NCBI RefSeq assembly: GCF_002776695.1
Contig: NZ_LFJC01000003.1
Coordinates: 1,064,132 to 1,128,131, forward strand
Source of the DNA: Bradyrhizobium nitroreducens
Lineage (GTDB): Bacteria > Pseudomonadota > Alphaproteobacteria > Rhizobiales > Xanthobacteraceae
Length of the DNA stretch: 64,000 nucleotides
Direction: 5' to 3'
Made by a program: the position numbers and the translations under genes. Under the pieces are notes generated by a model. That model searched no databases. It was not told the DNA's origin and worked only from the letters and a program-made list of their open reading frames with translations. How positions within the stretch are numbered: position 1 is the stretch's first letter; each line of letters starts with the position of its first letter. Shown one piece after another: positions 49,299 to 59,789 of the stretch.

Positions 49299-50354
49299 AT
49301 GAAGAAACATATTGCACTCCCCATCGTCCTCGCCGTCCTGCTCGTCGCAACCCAAGGCCTGGCAGCCGAGATCAAAGGAGCCGGCTCAACCTTCGTGGCG
49401 CCGGTGATGACGAAATGGACCAACGCATACAAGGCGAAGACCGGGAACGACGTCAGCTATCAAGCGGTCGGCTCGAGCACCGGCCTCAGCCTGATCAAGA
49501 CCGACGCCGTCGATTTCGGGACCAGCGACATGCCGCTCGGCCCAAAGGAGCTCGACAGGCTCGGCCTGATGCAATTCCCGATCGTGATCGGGGGCGTCGT
49601 TCCCGTGGTCAATATCGACGGCGTCAAGCCCGGCCAGATCCGCTTCACCGGGCAGGTCCTCGCTGAGATCTACCTCGGCAAGCTCAAATCCTGGAACGAT
49701 CCGGCGATCGCGGCGATCAATCCCGACATCAGCTTGCCGAAGGTCCCGATCACGGTGGTCCATCGCATCGACGGCTCCGGCACCACGTTCAACTGGTCGA
49801 ACTATCTTTCGAAGGTCAGTCCGCAATGGCAGAGAAGCGTGGGCGAAGGCACGTCGGTCGAGTGGCCGCTCGGCCTCGGCGGCCGGGGCAATGACGGCGT
49901 CGCCTCGCTCGTCGGTCTCATTCCCGGCGCGATCGGCTATCTCGAATACACCCACGCGCTGCAACGCCTCGACAAGATTTCCTTCGGCATCGTGCAGAAC
50001 AGCGCCGGCAATTACGTGGTGCCCGACGCCGCATCATTCCAGGCCGCAGCATCGAGCGTGAACTGGAAGGCGGAGCAGGATTTTCACCTGGTCCTCACCG
50101 ACGCGCCCGGCGAAGACGCCTACCCGATCACGGCCACGACCTTCGTGCTGATGCCGAAGACAGCAAAACATCGGGAGCGCTCCGCGGCCGTCATCGACTT
50201 CGTCCGCTGGTCACTCGAGAACGGCAAGTCCGAGGCCCAGACGCTCAACTACGTTCCGCTCCCTCCCGACTTGATTGAGCAGATCGAGCGCTATTGGCGG
50301 GAGAGCATTGCGACGGCTTCGACGGTTTCGGCATCGGCCACTGGCAAGCGTTGA
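49299..50354 (+). CDS. PstS-like phosphate ABC binding protein
   Basis: Periplasmic binding protein of 351 residues. Signal MKKHIALPIVLAVLLVATQGLA; PstS motifs IKGAGSTFVAPVMTKW, GSSTGL, FGTSDMPL and HRIDGSGTTFNWSNYL. No pstCAB genes follow, so it may be an auxiliary phosphate receptor or bind another oxyanion. It is encoded before tungstate-type transport genes, 260 bases away. Confidence 0.9.
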   Translation: MKKHIALPIVLAVLLVATQGLAAEIKGAGSTFVAPVMTKWTNAYKAKTGNDVSYQAVGSSTGLSLIKTDAVDFGTSDMPLGPKELDRLGLMQFPIVIGGVVPVVNIDGVKPGQIRFTGQVLAEIYLGKLKSWNDPAIAAINPDISLPKVPITVVHRIDGSGTTFNWSNYLSKVSPQWQRSVGEGTSVEWPLGLGGRGNDGVASLVGLIPGAIGYLEYTHALQRLDKISFGIVQNSAGNYVVPDAASFQAAASSVNWKAEQDFHLVLTDAPGEDAYPITATTFVLMPKTAKHRERSAAVIDFVRWSLENGKSEAQTLNYVPLPPDLIEQIERYWRESIATASTVSASATGKR

Positions 50355-50617
50355 TGCCGAACAGGCCGCGTCCTCCCGCCCGCGGCGTTGAATTCCAGCC
50401 GAATTGGGTTTGCAAACTGCTCCACGTGAGTATTCTGTGATCGGCCTGCTGCGAGGAAAGCCCCTCCTGCCGCAGGCCAAGCACAAGTGCCTGCGGAACG
50501 CTATCGCACCACCGCATTGCACTGCGCGCCTCGCAGGAAATCGTCCGTGAAACGCCTCCCCATTCCCGACACCAACGCCCCCGCGGCACTCCGTCTGGCG
50601 CCGACGCCCAGGCTCGG

Positions 50618-51316
50618 ATGAACGATTTCACCCAATCCATTGGCGCTGCGTTCTCGCTCATCGGCGAGGCCGATGCCGAGCTGCTCGGCATCGTCGCATT
50701 GTCGGTTCGCGTCAGCCTGACCGCGAGCGTCATTGCCCTGATGATCGGCGCACCCATCGGGGCCTTGCTCGCGATCACCCGTTTCCGCGGGCGACAGGTG
50801 ATCATCGTCCTGACCAATGCGCTGCTCGGGCTTCCACCTGTCGTGGTCGGGCTTGCACTCTATCTTCTGCTGTCGCGGTCGGGCCCGCTCGGGGTGGCCG
50901 GACTGTTGTTCACGCCGGCCGCCATGGTGATCGCCCAGACGTTGCTCGCCACCCCGATCGTGGTGGCGCTGGTGCACCGGCCCGCAAGCCTTTTGTGGGC
51001 GGAGTACGGCGATCTCGCTCGGATCGACGGCCTGTCGGCCTTCCGCAGCATGGCGCTCCTGTTCGCGCTCGGCCGAACCTCGCTGCTGACGGCGTTTCTC
51101 GCGGCATTCGGGCGCGCCATCGCCGAAGTCGGCGCCATCATCATCGTCGGCGGCAACATCCGCGGCTTCACGCGCACGATGACGACCGCGATCGCGCTGG
51201 AGACCAGCAAGGGCGACCTGCCACTGGCCCTCGGCCTCGGACTGATCCTGCTCGCCCTCAGCGTGGTGGTGTCGACCGTGGCCTTCGTGCTAGTGGGACG
51301 CGTTGGGGAAAAATAG
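50618..51316 (+). CDS. tupB: Tungstate-type ABC permease
   Basis: Permease of 232 residues with about five membrane segments, the TupB/ModB-like fold and loop AEYGDLARIDGLSAFRSMALL. It ends DVG-like with FVLVGRVGEK. Its 3' end overlaps the convergent tupA-like gene by 27 bases. No ATPase gene is next to it. It probably imports tungstate or molybdate, which would supply the molybdenum enzymes of the window. Confidence 0.85.
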   Translation: MNDFTQSIGAAFSLIGEADAELLGIVALSVRVSLTASVIALMIGAPIGALLAITRFRGRQVIIVLTNALLGLPPVVVGLALYLLLSRSGPLGVAGLLFTPAAMVIAQTLLATPIVVALVHRPASLLWAEYGDLARIDGLSAFRSMALLFALGRTSLLTAFLAAFGRAIAEVGAIIIVGGNIRGFTRTMTTAIALETSKGDLPLALGLGLILLALSVVVSTVAFVLVGRVGEK

Positions 51317-52099
51317 CTGCTCGCCGCCGACCTTGTAGCCGGCGATCGCGTCCTGCCCCTTCGAGGAGACGAGCCAGTCGACGAAGGCCTGCCCGTCCTT
51401 CGTCCTCACGTTCGGGTGCTTCTCGGGATTGACCAGCATGACGCCGTACTGGTTGAACAGCCGCTTGTCGCCTTCGGTCAGGATGGCGAGTTCGCCTCGG
51501 TTCTTGAATGACAGCCAGGTGCCGCGGTCCGACAGCAGATACGCGTTTGACGACGAGGCCATATTCAGTGCCGGGCCCATGCCCTGACCGATCTCCCGGT
51601 ACCAATCGTCCTTGCCGGCACTGAGATCGACGCCGGCCTCTTTCCAGAGTCTCAACTCGGCCGCGTGCGTGCCGGACTTGTCGCCGCGCGAAATGAACGG
51701 CGCCTTGGCAGCTGCGATCTTGCGCAGCGCATCCGTGACGTCCTTGCCACCGGCGATCCTGGCGGGATCGCTCTTGGGGCCGATGATGACGAAGTCGTTG
51801 TACATGACGTCGAAGCGCTTCACGCCCTGCCCTTCCGACATGAACTTGTCCTCGGCGACCCTGTCGTGGACGAACACCACGTCGGCATCGCCCCGCCGTC
51901 CGATGTCCAGCGCCTGACCGGTGCCGACGGCGACGACCTTCACGCTCACGCCCGCGGCCTTCTCGAACAGCGGCAGCAGATAGCCGAACAGGCCCGATTG
52001 TTCCGTCGACGTGGTGGAGGCCACCGTGATGGTGCGATCCTGCGCCGATGCGATGGTGGACCAGAGCAGAACCGCTCCGATCGCGACTATCCGTTTCAT
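51290..52099 (-). CDS. tupA: Tungstate-type ABC binding protein
   Basis: Periplasmic binding protein of 269 residues. Signal MKRIVAIGAVLLWSTIASA; the oxyanion motif VASTTSTEQSG is typical of TupA; later GTGQALDIGRRGDADVVFVHD and SRGDKSGTHAAELRLW. It is convergent with the permease gene rather than in an operon with it, which is unusual. No ATPase gene is nearby. Confidence 0.9.
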   Translation of the reverse strand: MKRIVAIGAVLLWSTIASAQDRTITVASTTSTEQSGLFGYLLPLFEKAAGVSVKVVAVGTGQALDIGRRGDADVVFVHDRVAEDKFMSEGQGVKRFDVMYNDFVIIGPKSDPARIAGGKDVTDALRKIAAAKAPFISRGDKSGTHAAELRLWKEAGVDLSAGKDDWYREIGQGMGPALNMASSSNAYLLSDRGTWLSFKNRGELAILTEGDKRLFNQYGVMLVNPEKHPNVRTKDGQAFVDWLVSSKGQDAIAGYKVGGEQLFFPNASH

Positions 52100-52262
52100 G
52101 TCTCGTCCTTGCAGAAGATGCCGGGTGTTCCAAGCTACCCCGCGCGAACGACGCTGGGAACCCTACATTCGGCACAACCCTCTCGGTCTGCAGCCTGGTT
52201 GGTCAGGAACGTCCTTTCCGCGCGGAGGTTGTTTTGACGACCAACCCAAGAGGAGAAACGAG

Positions 52263-52547
52263 ATGAAGAAGATCATCTTGGCATCGGCATGCATCGTGGC
52301 GCTGGCGACCGGTGGCGCCTTCGCGCAGACACAACCCGCGCCAAGCGCGTCCGGTCAGGGCGACGTCGGCCCCTCATCGCGAGGCCCCGCGACCAAAGGC
52401 ATGACCACCGGCCGTGCGTCGAACATGCAGAACGAGGCGAGCGACAGCAAGGGAGCGCAGCAACCATCGGCCGGCGGCACCAACATCAACAACATGGGCA
52501 GCCAGGCCGGAGGCGGCGCGGGCGCCGGTCCCGGCTCCGGCAAATAG
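52263..52547 (+). CDS. Small exported Gly/Ser-rich protein (94 aa)
   Basis: 94 residues with signal MKKIILASACIVALATGGAFA. The mature part is low-complexity Gln/Gly/Ser/Asn ending GGGAGAGPGSGK, so probably disordered. GGAG precedes the ATG. Similar short exported proteins are frequent in Bradyrhizobium; the role is unknown. Confidence 0.7.
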   Translation: MKKIILASACIVALATGGAFAQTQPAPSASGQGDVGPSSRGPATKGMTTGRASNMQNEASDSKGAQQPSAGGTNINNMGSQAGGGAGAGPGSGK

Positions 52548-52607
52548 TCGGACGATCGAAAATCACGGGCGGATCATCGTCCCCTTCCGCGGACCGAGAG
52601 GCGTCGG

Positions 52608-52943
52608 TCAACGGCCGGGACAATATCTCATCACGCGGCGAACGCCCTGCGGTTCCGGCTCTTTCATCCACTCGACCTTCCAGGCCAGCCAAAGCTTGTC
52701 GTCGTCGATGACATACGCAAAGGACGACGTCGAAAAGCCTCTGTCATTGCGAACCGTGACCTCGCCGCAGACGACCTCGACCACGCGGCCCTCGGGGTCG
52801 GACGCCGGGCTGGTCCAGGACACGTGGATCTCCGCATTGGGCGGAATGAGGTGAGCGGCGATCTTCGGTGTCAATTCGTCCGCAAGCGCCGGCGCGCTGA
52901 TGAACGCGGCAAAGACCGCAGCCAGACAGATCTTGTGGATCAC
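52608..52943 (-). CDS. Small exported hypothetical protein (111 aa)
   Basis: 111 residues with signal MIHKICLAAVFAAFISAPALA, then a beta-rich mature part (NAEIHVSWTSPASDPEGRVVEV) and two cysteines (VCGEV, RYCPG) that may pair. Transcribed alone and convergent with the preceding gene. No family recognised. Confidence 0.65.
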   Translation of the reverse strand: MIHKICLAAVFAAFISAPALADELTPKIAAHLIPPNAEIHVSWTSPASDPEGRVVEVVCGEVTVRNDRGFSTSSFAYVIDDDKLWLAWKVEWMKEPEPQGVRRVMRYCPGR

Positions 52944-53225
52944 GTTTCCCTCTCCTTCGCTTTCGAAGGCGAGCGTGACTGTTTCGGCACGGCCGTACTG
53001 TGGTTGCGATCACATTGACCGGTCATACCGTAGAATCCACGACGATCACCGGCCTCGCGGCGACGGCTGACACGTCACCCGGTCACCACCGCACGCACCA
53101 GACGTCGCTGATGTTCTGCAATTGGTCTCACCTGCATTGACAGGGGTGCGACGGGCGGGGCAGTTTTTCACATTGCTGGCGAATCAGCGATTGCCTCACG
53201 CCGAGTACCTCTTGGACAACTCCTA

Positions 53226-54611
53226 GTGCTTTCGAGACTGATATCGTTGCTGCGCCGTATCCCGGCGGTGAAATGGGCATTCACCCGGCTTCGGCCCGTG
53301 CCGCATGACGGCAGCCTTGACGCCACGCCGGTCGCCGCAGACGTCTCGCCCGTCATCGCCGAAGATATTGTGGCTGAGAGCATTGCGGCCCAAGACGTGG
53401 CGGCTCCGGACGCCACGGCCCAAGACGCGACAGCCCAAGACACGACAGCCCAAGACAGCGCGGCAAAACGCACTGAGGTCGAAGACCTTGCGGAAGCCGG
53501 CTCGACCGACACCCGCGAAATCAGCGCGATTTCAGTGCACGACGATGCCGAGATCGCGGCCTCCACTCCCTCCGCCCAGGATGATCCCGCGATCTCCGTC
53601 ATCGCGGAGAGCCCGCCGGCGGCGCCAACCGATGCCAGCGACGAGTCTTCCCGAGAAGCACCGTCCAGCACCGAGCCGGTTGCGGCCGCCGAGGAGGAGG
53701 CTCCGGTCGCGGCCGCCGAGATCGAGACCGTGGCGGAAGATGCTCCCGCCCCGGTCATCAGCACCGATACCGATTCTGTTGTGGGGATCTCGGCAAAGGT
53801 CGCGTCGCTCGACGCGGAGCCCGTCGATGTCGTCAGCGAAGCGATCGACGCCGCCGACCTCGTCATCAGCAGCGATCCATTCCCGGCCGAAGCCGAGCCC
53901 GTCGTCACGGCGGAGGCATCACCCTCGCCCGTCGAGATCGAGAGTGCGCCGCTTGACGTCCCTGCCCTCGTGGTCGCCGATAGTCATTCCACCGACGTCA
54001 CGGTGGACGTTGAGCCGACCGCGGACGAGCCGTGCATCGCGTCTGCCGATGGCGAAGTTCTGGCGGAGGCCGCCCTTGAGGATCATCTCGACAGCGATTC
54101 CTCACCGGGCGAAGCGGTGGCCGTCGAGCCGGCTGCTGCGGATGTTGCTCCTCCCGTCGCCGCGGTGGTCGTAGAACACGGTTCCATCGATGCAGCCGGC
54201 GTCGTCACCGACATCGCGCCGGCTCCGGCCCTCGTGTCGCCGTCCCCGGAGGTCCGCGGCGCATCGAAGGTTCGTGCAAGACCGGTTGAGCCTGCCGATC
54301 GTACCGCGTTGATCCGGCAGCGCTGGGCGGAAAGCGGGATCAGGATGTGGAATCCGCGCCTTCACGGCACCGGTGAAGCCACGCTGAACATCCAGGGCAG
54401 CGTCGGGCTGCTGCCGCCCGCGCCCGGCGAGACGATGCCGCGCTACGACAAGCTGGAATTCAAGCTGCTCGGCGGACAGATCGTCTGTGAGGGCGTCATC
54501 GTCGAGGCCCCCGCGCAGGCGAGCCATCGCAGTTTCACGCGGCTCGCCGAGCCTGGGAAACCCGAGCGCGCCCGCGAGCCGGCGCGCGAACGCCAGGCCG
54601 CTCTCGCCTGA
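53226..54611 (+). CDS. Acidic low-complexity protein with conserved C-terminal domain
   Basis: 461 residues. A short basic N-terminus (MLSRLISLLRRIPAVKWAFTR) is followed by about 300 residues of Ala/Glu/Asp/Val/Ser-rich sequence with few other residues, including AQDxTAQDTTAQD repeats. The last 110 residues are ordered (ALIRQRWAESGIRMWNPRLHG, LNIQGSVGLLPP, YDKLEFKLLGGQIVCEGV). The N-terminus could be a membrane-association helix. The architecture suggests a long flexible spacer; I do not recognise the C-terminal domain. Confidence 0.75.
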   Translation: MLSRLISLLRRIPAVKWAFTRLRPVPHDGSLDATPVAADVSPVIAEDIVAESIAAQDVAAPDATAQDATAQDTTAQDSAAKRTEVEDLAEAGSTDTREISAISVHDDAEIAASTPSAQDDPAISVIAESPPAAPTDASDESSREAPSSTEPVAAAEEEAPVAAAEIETVAEDAPAPVISTDTDSVVGISAKVASLDAEPVDVVSEAIDAADLVISSDPFPAEAEPVVTAEASPSPVEIESAPLDVPALVVADSHSTDVTVDVEPTADEPCIASADGEVLAEAALEDHLDSDSSPGEAVAVEPAAADVAPPVAAVVVEHGSIDAAGVVTDIAPAPALVSPSPEVRGASKVRARPVEPADRTALIRQRWAESGIRMWNPRLHGTGEATLNIQGSVGLLPPAPGETMPRYDKLEFKLLGGQIVCEGVIVEAPAQASHRSFTRLAEPGKPERAREPARERQAALA

Positions 54612-54675
54612 TCCTTTCTCCTGCGACCACCGTCCGCGATGTGCTAGGCTATTATCCCGACATGGGAGATCGCCT

Positions 54676-54957
54676 ATGCGCGCAAGCCCGTTGCTTCTGG
54701 TCGTGATCGCCGCCCTCTGCATCTCACAGCCGGCCATCGCTGCGGGCAAACGGCCGCGTGATGCAGTCGCCGCCGTTCCCGCGACCGATGCAGCCACGCC
54801 CTACAAGGCCGATCGGCTCTCGTCCTCGCGCGGAGAGTCGATCCTCAATACGCCCGGCCAGACCACCGTGCTGACGCGGCAGGTCCTGGACGACATGAAG
54901 GCGACCAGTCTGCGGGATGCCATGCGCTCGACCGCCGGGGTGACGATCGGGCGCTAG
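54676..54957 (+). pseudogene. TonB-dependent receptor remnant (plug start only)
   Basis: 93 residues: signal MRASPLLLVVIAALCISQPAIA, a linker, then TVLTRQVLDDMKATSLRDAM and STAGVTIGR, the opening of a siderophore-receptor plug. The frame stops right after IGR, where intact receptors continue for another 600 residues. No rest of the receptor is found downstream. It is probably a decayed gene. Confidence 0.75.
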
Positions 54958-55127
54958 GCTCGCGCGCCGCCGACACCAAACGCGCCGGTACTCCCACGCG
55001 GCGCATGATTTCTTTTGCGAACGCAACGTTGTTGCCTTGAACGCCGGCCACGACGTAACTTGAACACCGCTCGGGCCACGATGCCCTTGCCCGATGAAAA
55101 CGACAAGAACACTGTGGGAGGCAAACT

Positions 55128-56012
55128 ATGAGATGACTGACGGCCGCGCTGTGCGCACTGACCCTGCTCTCGACTGGCACGCAGGCGCAAACCATCAAGG
55201 ATTTTCTGGCGGCTGCGATGCAGAAATGGACGGCGCCGTTCGAGCCGTTCCAGCTCATCGGCAACATCTACTATGTCGGAACCGAAGGCATTGCCGTCTA
55301 CGTCATCAAGACATCGCAGGGCCTGATCCTGATGGACACGGCGATGCCCCAGTCGACCGGCATGATCAAGGACAACATCGCCAAGCTCGGCTTCAAGGTC
55401 GCCGACATCAAGATCGTCCTCAACTCGCATGCGCATCTCGATCACACCGGCGGTTTCGCCGAGATCAAGAAGGAGACCGGTGCGCAGCTCGTGGCCGGCG
55501 AGCGAGACAAGCCGCTGCTCGAAGGCGGCTACTATCCCGGTGACGAGAAGAACGAGGATCTCACTTTCCCGCCGGTGAAGGTCGACCGTGTCGTGAAGGA
55601 AGGCGACAAGGTCACGCTCGGCGACACCACGCTCATCGCGCATGCAACGCCCGGCCACTCGCCGGGCTGCACGAGCTGGGAGATGACCGTCAAGGACGGC
55701 GACCAGAGCCGCGAGGTGCTGTTCTTCTGCAGCGGCACGGTGGCGCTGAACAGACTGGTCGGCCAGCCGACCTATCCCGGCATCATCGACGACTACCGGT
55801 CGACCTATGCCAAGGTGAAAGCGATGAAGATCGACGTGCTGCTCGGGCCACACCCGGAGGTCTATGGCATGCAGGCCAAGCGGGCGCAGATGAGGGACGG
55901 CGCGCCGAACCCGTTCGTCAAACCGGGCGAGCTTGCCAGCTATGCGACCGGCCTGTCGGAGGAATTCGACAAGCAACTCGCCAAGCAGACCGCAGCGCTG
56001 GAAAAGAAGTAG
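55128..56012 (+). pseudogene. Subclass B3-like metallo-beta-lactamase with stop at codon 3
   Basis: ATG 55128 has a perfect ribosome site (GGAGG, 6-base spacing) but reads ATG AGA TGA. After the stop the same frame gives LTAALCALTLLSTGTQAQ, a good signal peptide, and then the enzyme: NSHAHLDHTGG with zinc ligands, ATPGHSPG, and GPHPEVYG. The next in-frame ATG is 55218, which would lack the signal. So the gene is either broken, or read through, or the stop is a sequencing error. The intact enzyme would be about 295 residues, periplasmic. Confidence 0.75.
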
Positions 56013-56309
56013 CCGCCGTCGGATACGGCCTGGCACCTCTTCCCGACAGGGGAGAGGTGCGACATGACGTTGCGCCGGCGCAGATGGTTAGCAAAGCGTA
56101 GCGGCGGCTCTGCGGCATCTCGCAACTGATACTGCTCGCGTCCGCAGCCTCATATCGTTAACACGGCCTCACCAATGCACGCGGCCGGACCCTGATGCGG
56201 CAGCGCGCAACCCGCACTCGTCTTTGCTCACGGAACTCGTCTAACGAGCCCTTTACCCCCGCTGTGCAAGATCCCTCCCGTTTTGAAGGGATCCGGGGCG
56301 CGTATTGCA

Positions 56310-58319
56310 ATGCCTGTTGTCAATTTCAAGTCTCATATCGCCGCCGCAATGCGGCTGTTTCGCGTTCCGGCCGACAATCCGGATCTGATGCGCGCGCAGT
56401 TCGACGCCTTCTCCAAGCAGGTCCCGCTGCTCTACTTCATCCTGATGAGCAACACGATCGCCGTCGCCTACACCTATGTGAACGTGGCGCCGGACTGGCT
56501 GACGATGATCGTGCCGAGCGTGCTGACCGTGCTCGCAGGCCTGCGAACCTATTGGTGGCTGCGCCAGCGTCACCTCGTGCGCAGCGACGCCGACATCCTG
56601 CGCAATCTGCGCACCACCAACTGGCTGACCCTGCCGATCGGTGCCGGCTTCACCGCCTGGTCCTTCGCGCTCTACCCCTATGGCGATCCCTTCGCCAAGA
56701 GCCAGGTCGCCTTCTACATGGCGGTCACCGTGATCGGCTGCATCTTTTCGCTGATGCATCTGCGCTCCGCGGCGCTGATCGTGACGCTGATCGTCGACGT
56801 GCCCTACGTGCTGTTCTTCTTCGCCACGGGCGAGCCGACGCTGAAGGCGATCGCCGTCAACAACCTGCTGGTGTCCGGCGCGATGGTGACGGTGCTGTTC
56901 ATCTATTACCGCGACTTCGCCGACCTCGTCGCCAGCCGCAAGTCGCTGCTCGCGCAGCAGGCGGCGACGCAGGCGCTCTCGGACGAGAACTTCCGCCTCG
57001 CCAATCTCGATTCCCTCACCGAGCTGCCGAACCGCCGCCGCTTCTTCGCCGAATTGTCGAGCGCCTTTGCCGACGCCGAGCGCAGGCACGTTCGCGTTGC
57101 CGTCGGCATCATAGACCTCGACGGCTTCAAGCCGATCAACGACAATTACGGCCACTCGGTCGGCGACCGCGTCCTGATCGAGGCGGGCAAGCGCATCCGC
57201 GAGGTCTGCGAGGGTTTTGGTCCGCAGCGCGTGGAGTTCGCCCGGCTCGGCGGTGACGAGTTCGGCCTCGTCGTCTGCGGCGACCCCGAGGACACGGACC
57301 TGATGCGGCTCGGCGAACGCATCGGCAGCCAGGTCAAGCTGCCCTACCAGCTCGACACCGCCCATACCGGACTGTCCTGCTCGACCGGCTTCGCCTTGTT
57401 CCCGGACTCCGCAACGACGTCGGAAGCGCTCTATGAATGCGCCGACTACGCGCTCTACCACGCCAAGCGCCATCAGCGCGGCCGCACCGTGATCTTCTCG
57501 AGTGAGCTCGAGGCCGAAATCCGCAGCCGCGGCGTCATCGAGAACCTGCTGCGCACCTCCGATTTTGGCGCCGAGATGGAGCTGGTGTTTCAGCCGATCG
57601 TCGATGCCGTGAGCGAGCACACCGCGGGTTTCGAGACCCTGGCACGCTGGAATAGCCCTCGTCTCGGCTGGGTCTCTCCCGCCGACTTCATTCCCGCCGC
57701 AGAGCGCATCGGCCTGATCCGCCCCCTGACGCAGGCGCTGCTGGCGCGCGCGCTCGCGACGGCCAGAACCTGGCCCGACCATATCCGCCTGTCGTTCAAC
57801 CTCTCCGCCCACGACGTCTGCGCTGCCGAAGGCATATTGCCGCTGATCTCGATCATCGAGAAAAGCGGCCTGTCGCCCCGCCGCATCGACTTCGAGATCA
57901 CCGAGACGGCCGTCACCTTCGATTTTGCGCGCGCGCAGCAGTCGATCGCCACGCTGAAGGCGATGGGCTGCGGCATTTCGCTCGACGATTTCGGCACCGG
58001 CTATTCGTCGCTGAGCCACGTGCATCGGCTGCCGCTCGACAAGATCAAGGTCGATCGCAGCTTCGTCGCCGAGATCAACGAGAACCCGGTCAGCCACAAG
58101 ATCATCAAATCGCTCGCGGGCCTCTGCGACGACATGGAGATCGCCTGCGTCGTCGAAGGCGTCGAGACCAGCGCCCAGCTCGACAGCCTGCGCCGGCTCG
58201 GCTGCGAATTCATCCAGGGCTACCATTTCGCAAAGCCCATGCCGGCCGATGCGATCGCCGACTATCTGGCGAACGAACGCCTGCGCCTTGACGATCCCGA
58301 GGCCAAGGTGGTGGCTTGA
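56310..58319 (+). CDS. Membrane GGDEF-EAL cyclic-di-GMP protein
   Basis: A 669-residue inner-membrane protein. N-terminal membrane segments cover about residues 45-210. The GGDEF domain has RLGGDEFG (active diguanylate cyclase signature) and ELPNRRRFF. The EAL domain reads FETLARWNSP, so EAL is replaced by ETL but the ExLxR pattern is kept, with later NLSAHD, ITETAV and DDFGTGYSSLSH. Both activities are possible. ATG 56310 is chosen from homology of the start. Confidence 0.93.
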   Translation: MPVVNFKSHIAAAMRLFRVPADNPDLMRAQFDAFSKQVPLLYFILMSNTIAVAYTYVNVAPDWLTMIVPSVLTVLAGLRTYWWLRQRHLVRSDADILRNLRTTNWLTLPIGAGFTAWSFALYPYGDPFAKSQVAFYMAVTVIGCIFSLMHLRSAALIVTLIVDVPYVLFFFATGEPTLKAIAVNNLLVSGAMVTVLFIYYRDFADLVASRKSLLAQQAATQALSDENFRLANLDSLTELPNRRRFFAELSSAFADAERRHVRVAVGIIDLDGFKPINDNYGHSVGDRVLIEAGKRIREVCEGFGPQRVEFARLGGDEFGLVVCGDPEDTDLMRLGERIGSQVKLPYQLDTAHTGLSCSTGFALFPDSATTSEALYECADYALYHAKRHQRGRTVIFSSELEAEIRSRGVIENLLRTSDFGAEMELVFQPIVDAVSEHTAGFETLARWNSPRLGWVSPADFIPAAERIGLIRPLTQALLARALATARTWPDHIRLSFNLSAHDVCAAEGILPLISIIEKSGLSPRRIDFEITETAVTFDFARAQQSIATLKAMGCGISLDDFGTGYSSLSHVHRLPLDKIKVDRSFVAEINENPVSHKIIKSLAGLCDDMEIACVVEGVETSAQLDSLRRLGCEFIQGYHFAKPMPADAIADYLANERLRLDDPEAKVVA

Positions 58320-58321
58320 CC

Positions 58322-59033
<712 letters not shown>

Positions 59034-59041
<8 letters not shown>

Positions 59042-59789
59042 AGCCTTCACTCTGTCCGAGATAGACCCGGCGGACTTCCGGATTGCTCCTGATCTCGTCG
59101 GGCGCGCCGTCCGCCAGGAGTCGGCCGTGATGCAGCACCACGACGCGCTTGGACAGGCCCAGCACCATCTTCATCTTGTGCTCCACCAGGAGCACGGTGC
59201 GCTTGTCGGCGAGCCGCTCCAGCAGCGCGACCATGTCCTTGGTCTCTTCCGGCCCCATGCCGGCGGTCGGCTCGTCGAGCAGCAGCAGTTCCGGTTCGGA
59301 GACCAGTGCGATCGCGATCTCCAGCGCGCGCTGCTGGCCATGGGAGAGGAATTTTGCCAGTTCGCTGCGCCTGGCGAGCAGCCCGACCGCCTCGAGCGCC
59401 GCGTCGGCCCGCGCATGCAGCTCGGTCAGCCGCGTGCGGTTACGCCAGATGTCGTAGCTCACGGTCAGCGCCTGCGCCGCGACGCGGACGTTCTCGTGCA
59501 CCGACAGGTCCGGAAAGATGTTGGTGATCTGGTAGGAGCGCGAGATGCCCTGATGCACGAAGCGGTGCTGCGGCAGGCCGTTCAGCTCGCGTCCCCTGAA
59601 GTGCAGCTTGCCCGAGGTCGGGGTCAGCGCGCCCGAGAGGATGTTGAAAAACGTGCTCTTGCCGGCGCCGTTCGGCCCGATGATCGAGGTGAGCTGTCCC
59701 GCCGCGAACGACACGGTGATGCCTTCGAGCGCGACGAAGCCGCCGAACCGTTTGCCGATCCCTTCGGCGCGAAGCAGTTCGCCGCTCAT
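59034..59789 (-). CDS. livG: Branched-chain amino-acid-type ABC ATPase LivG
   Basis: ATPase of 251 residues: Walker A GPNGAGKST, signature LSHGQQRALEIAIAL, Walker B LLLLDEPTAGM. Its stop overlaps livF and its start overlaps livM by four bases, so the genes are coupled. Confidence 0.94.

Noticed and set aside
53388..53462. Repeated AQD-coding units as a possible CRISPR or minisatellite
   Set aside because: Repeats are imperfect 15-base coding units without spacers, so a protein low-complexity tract.
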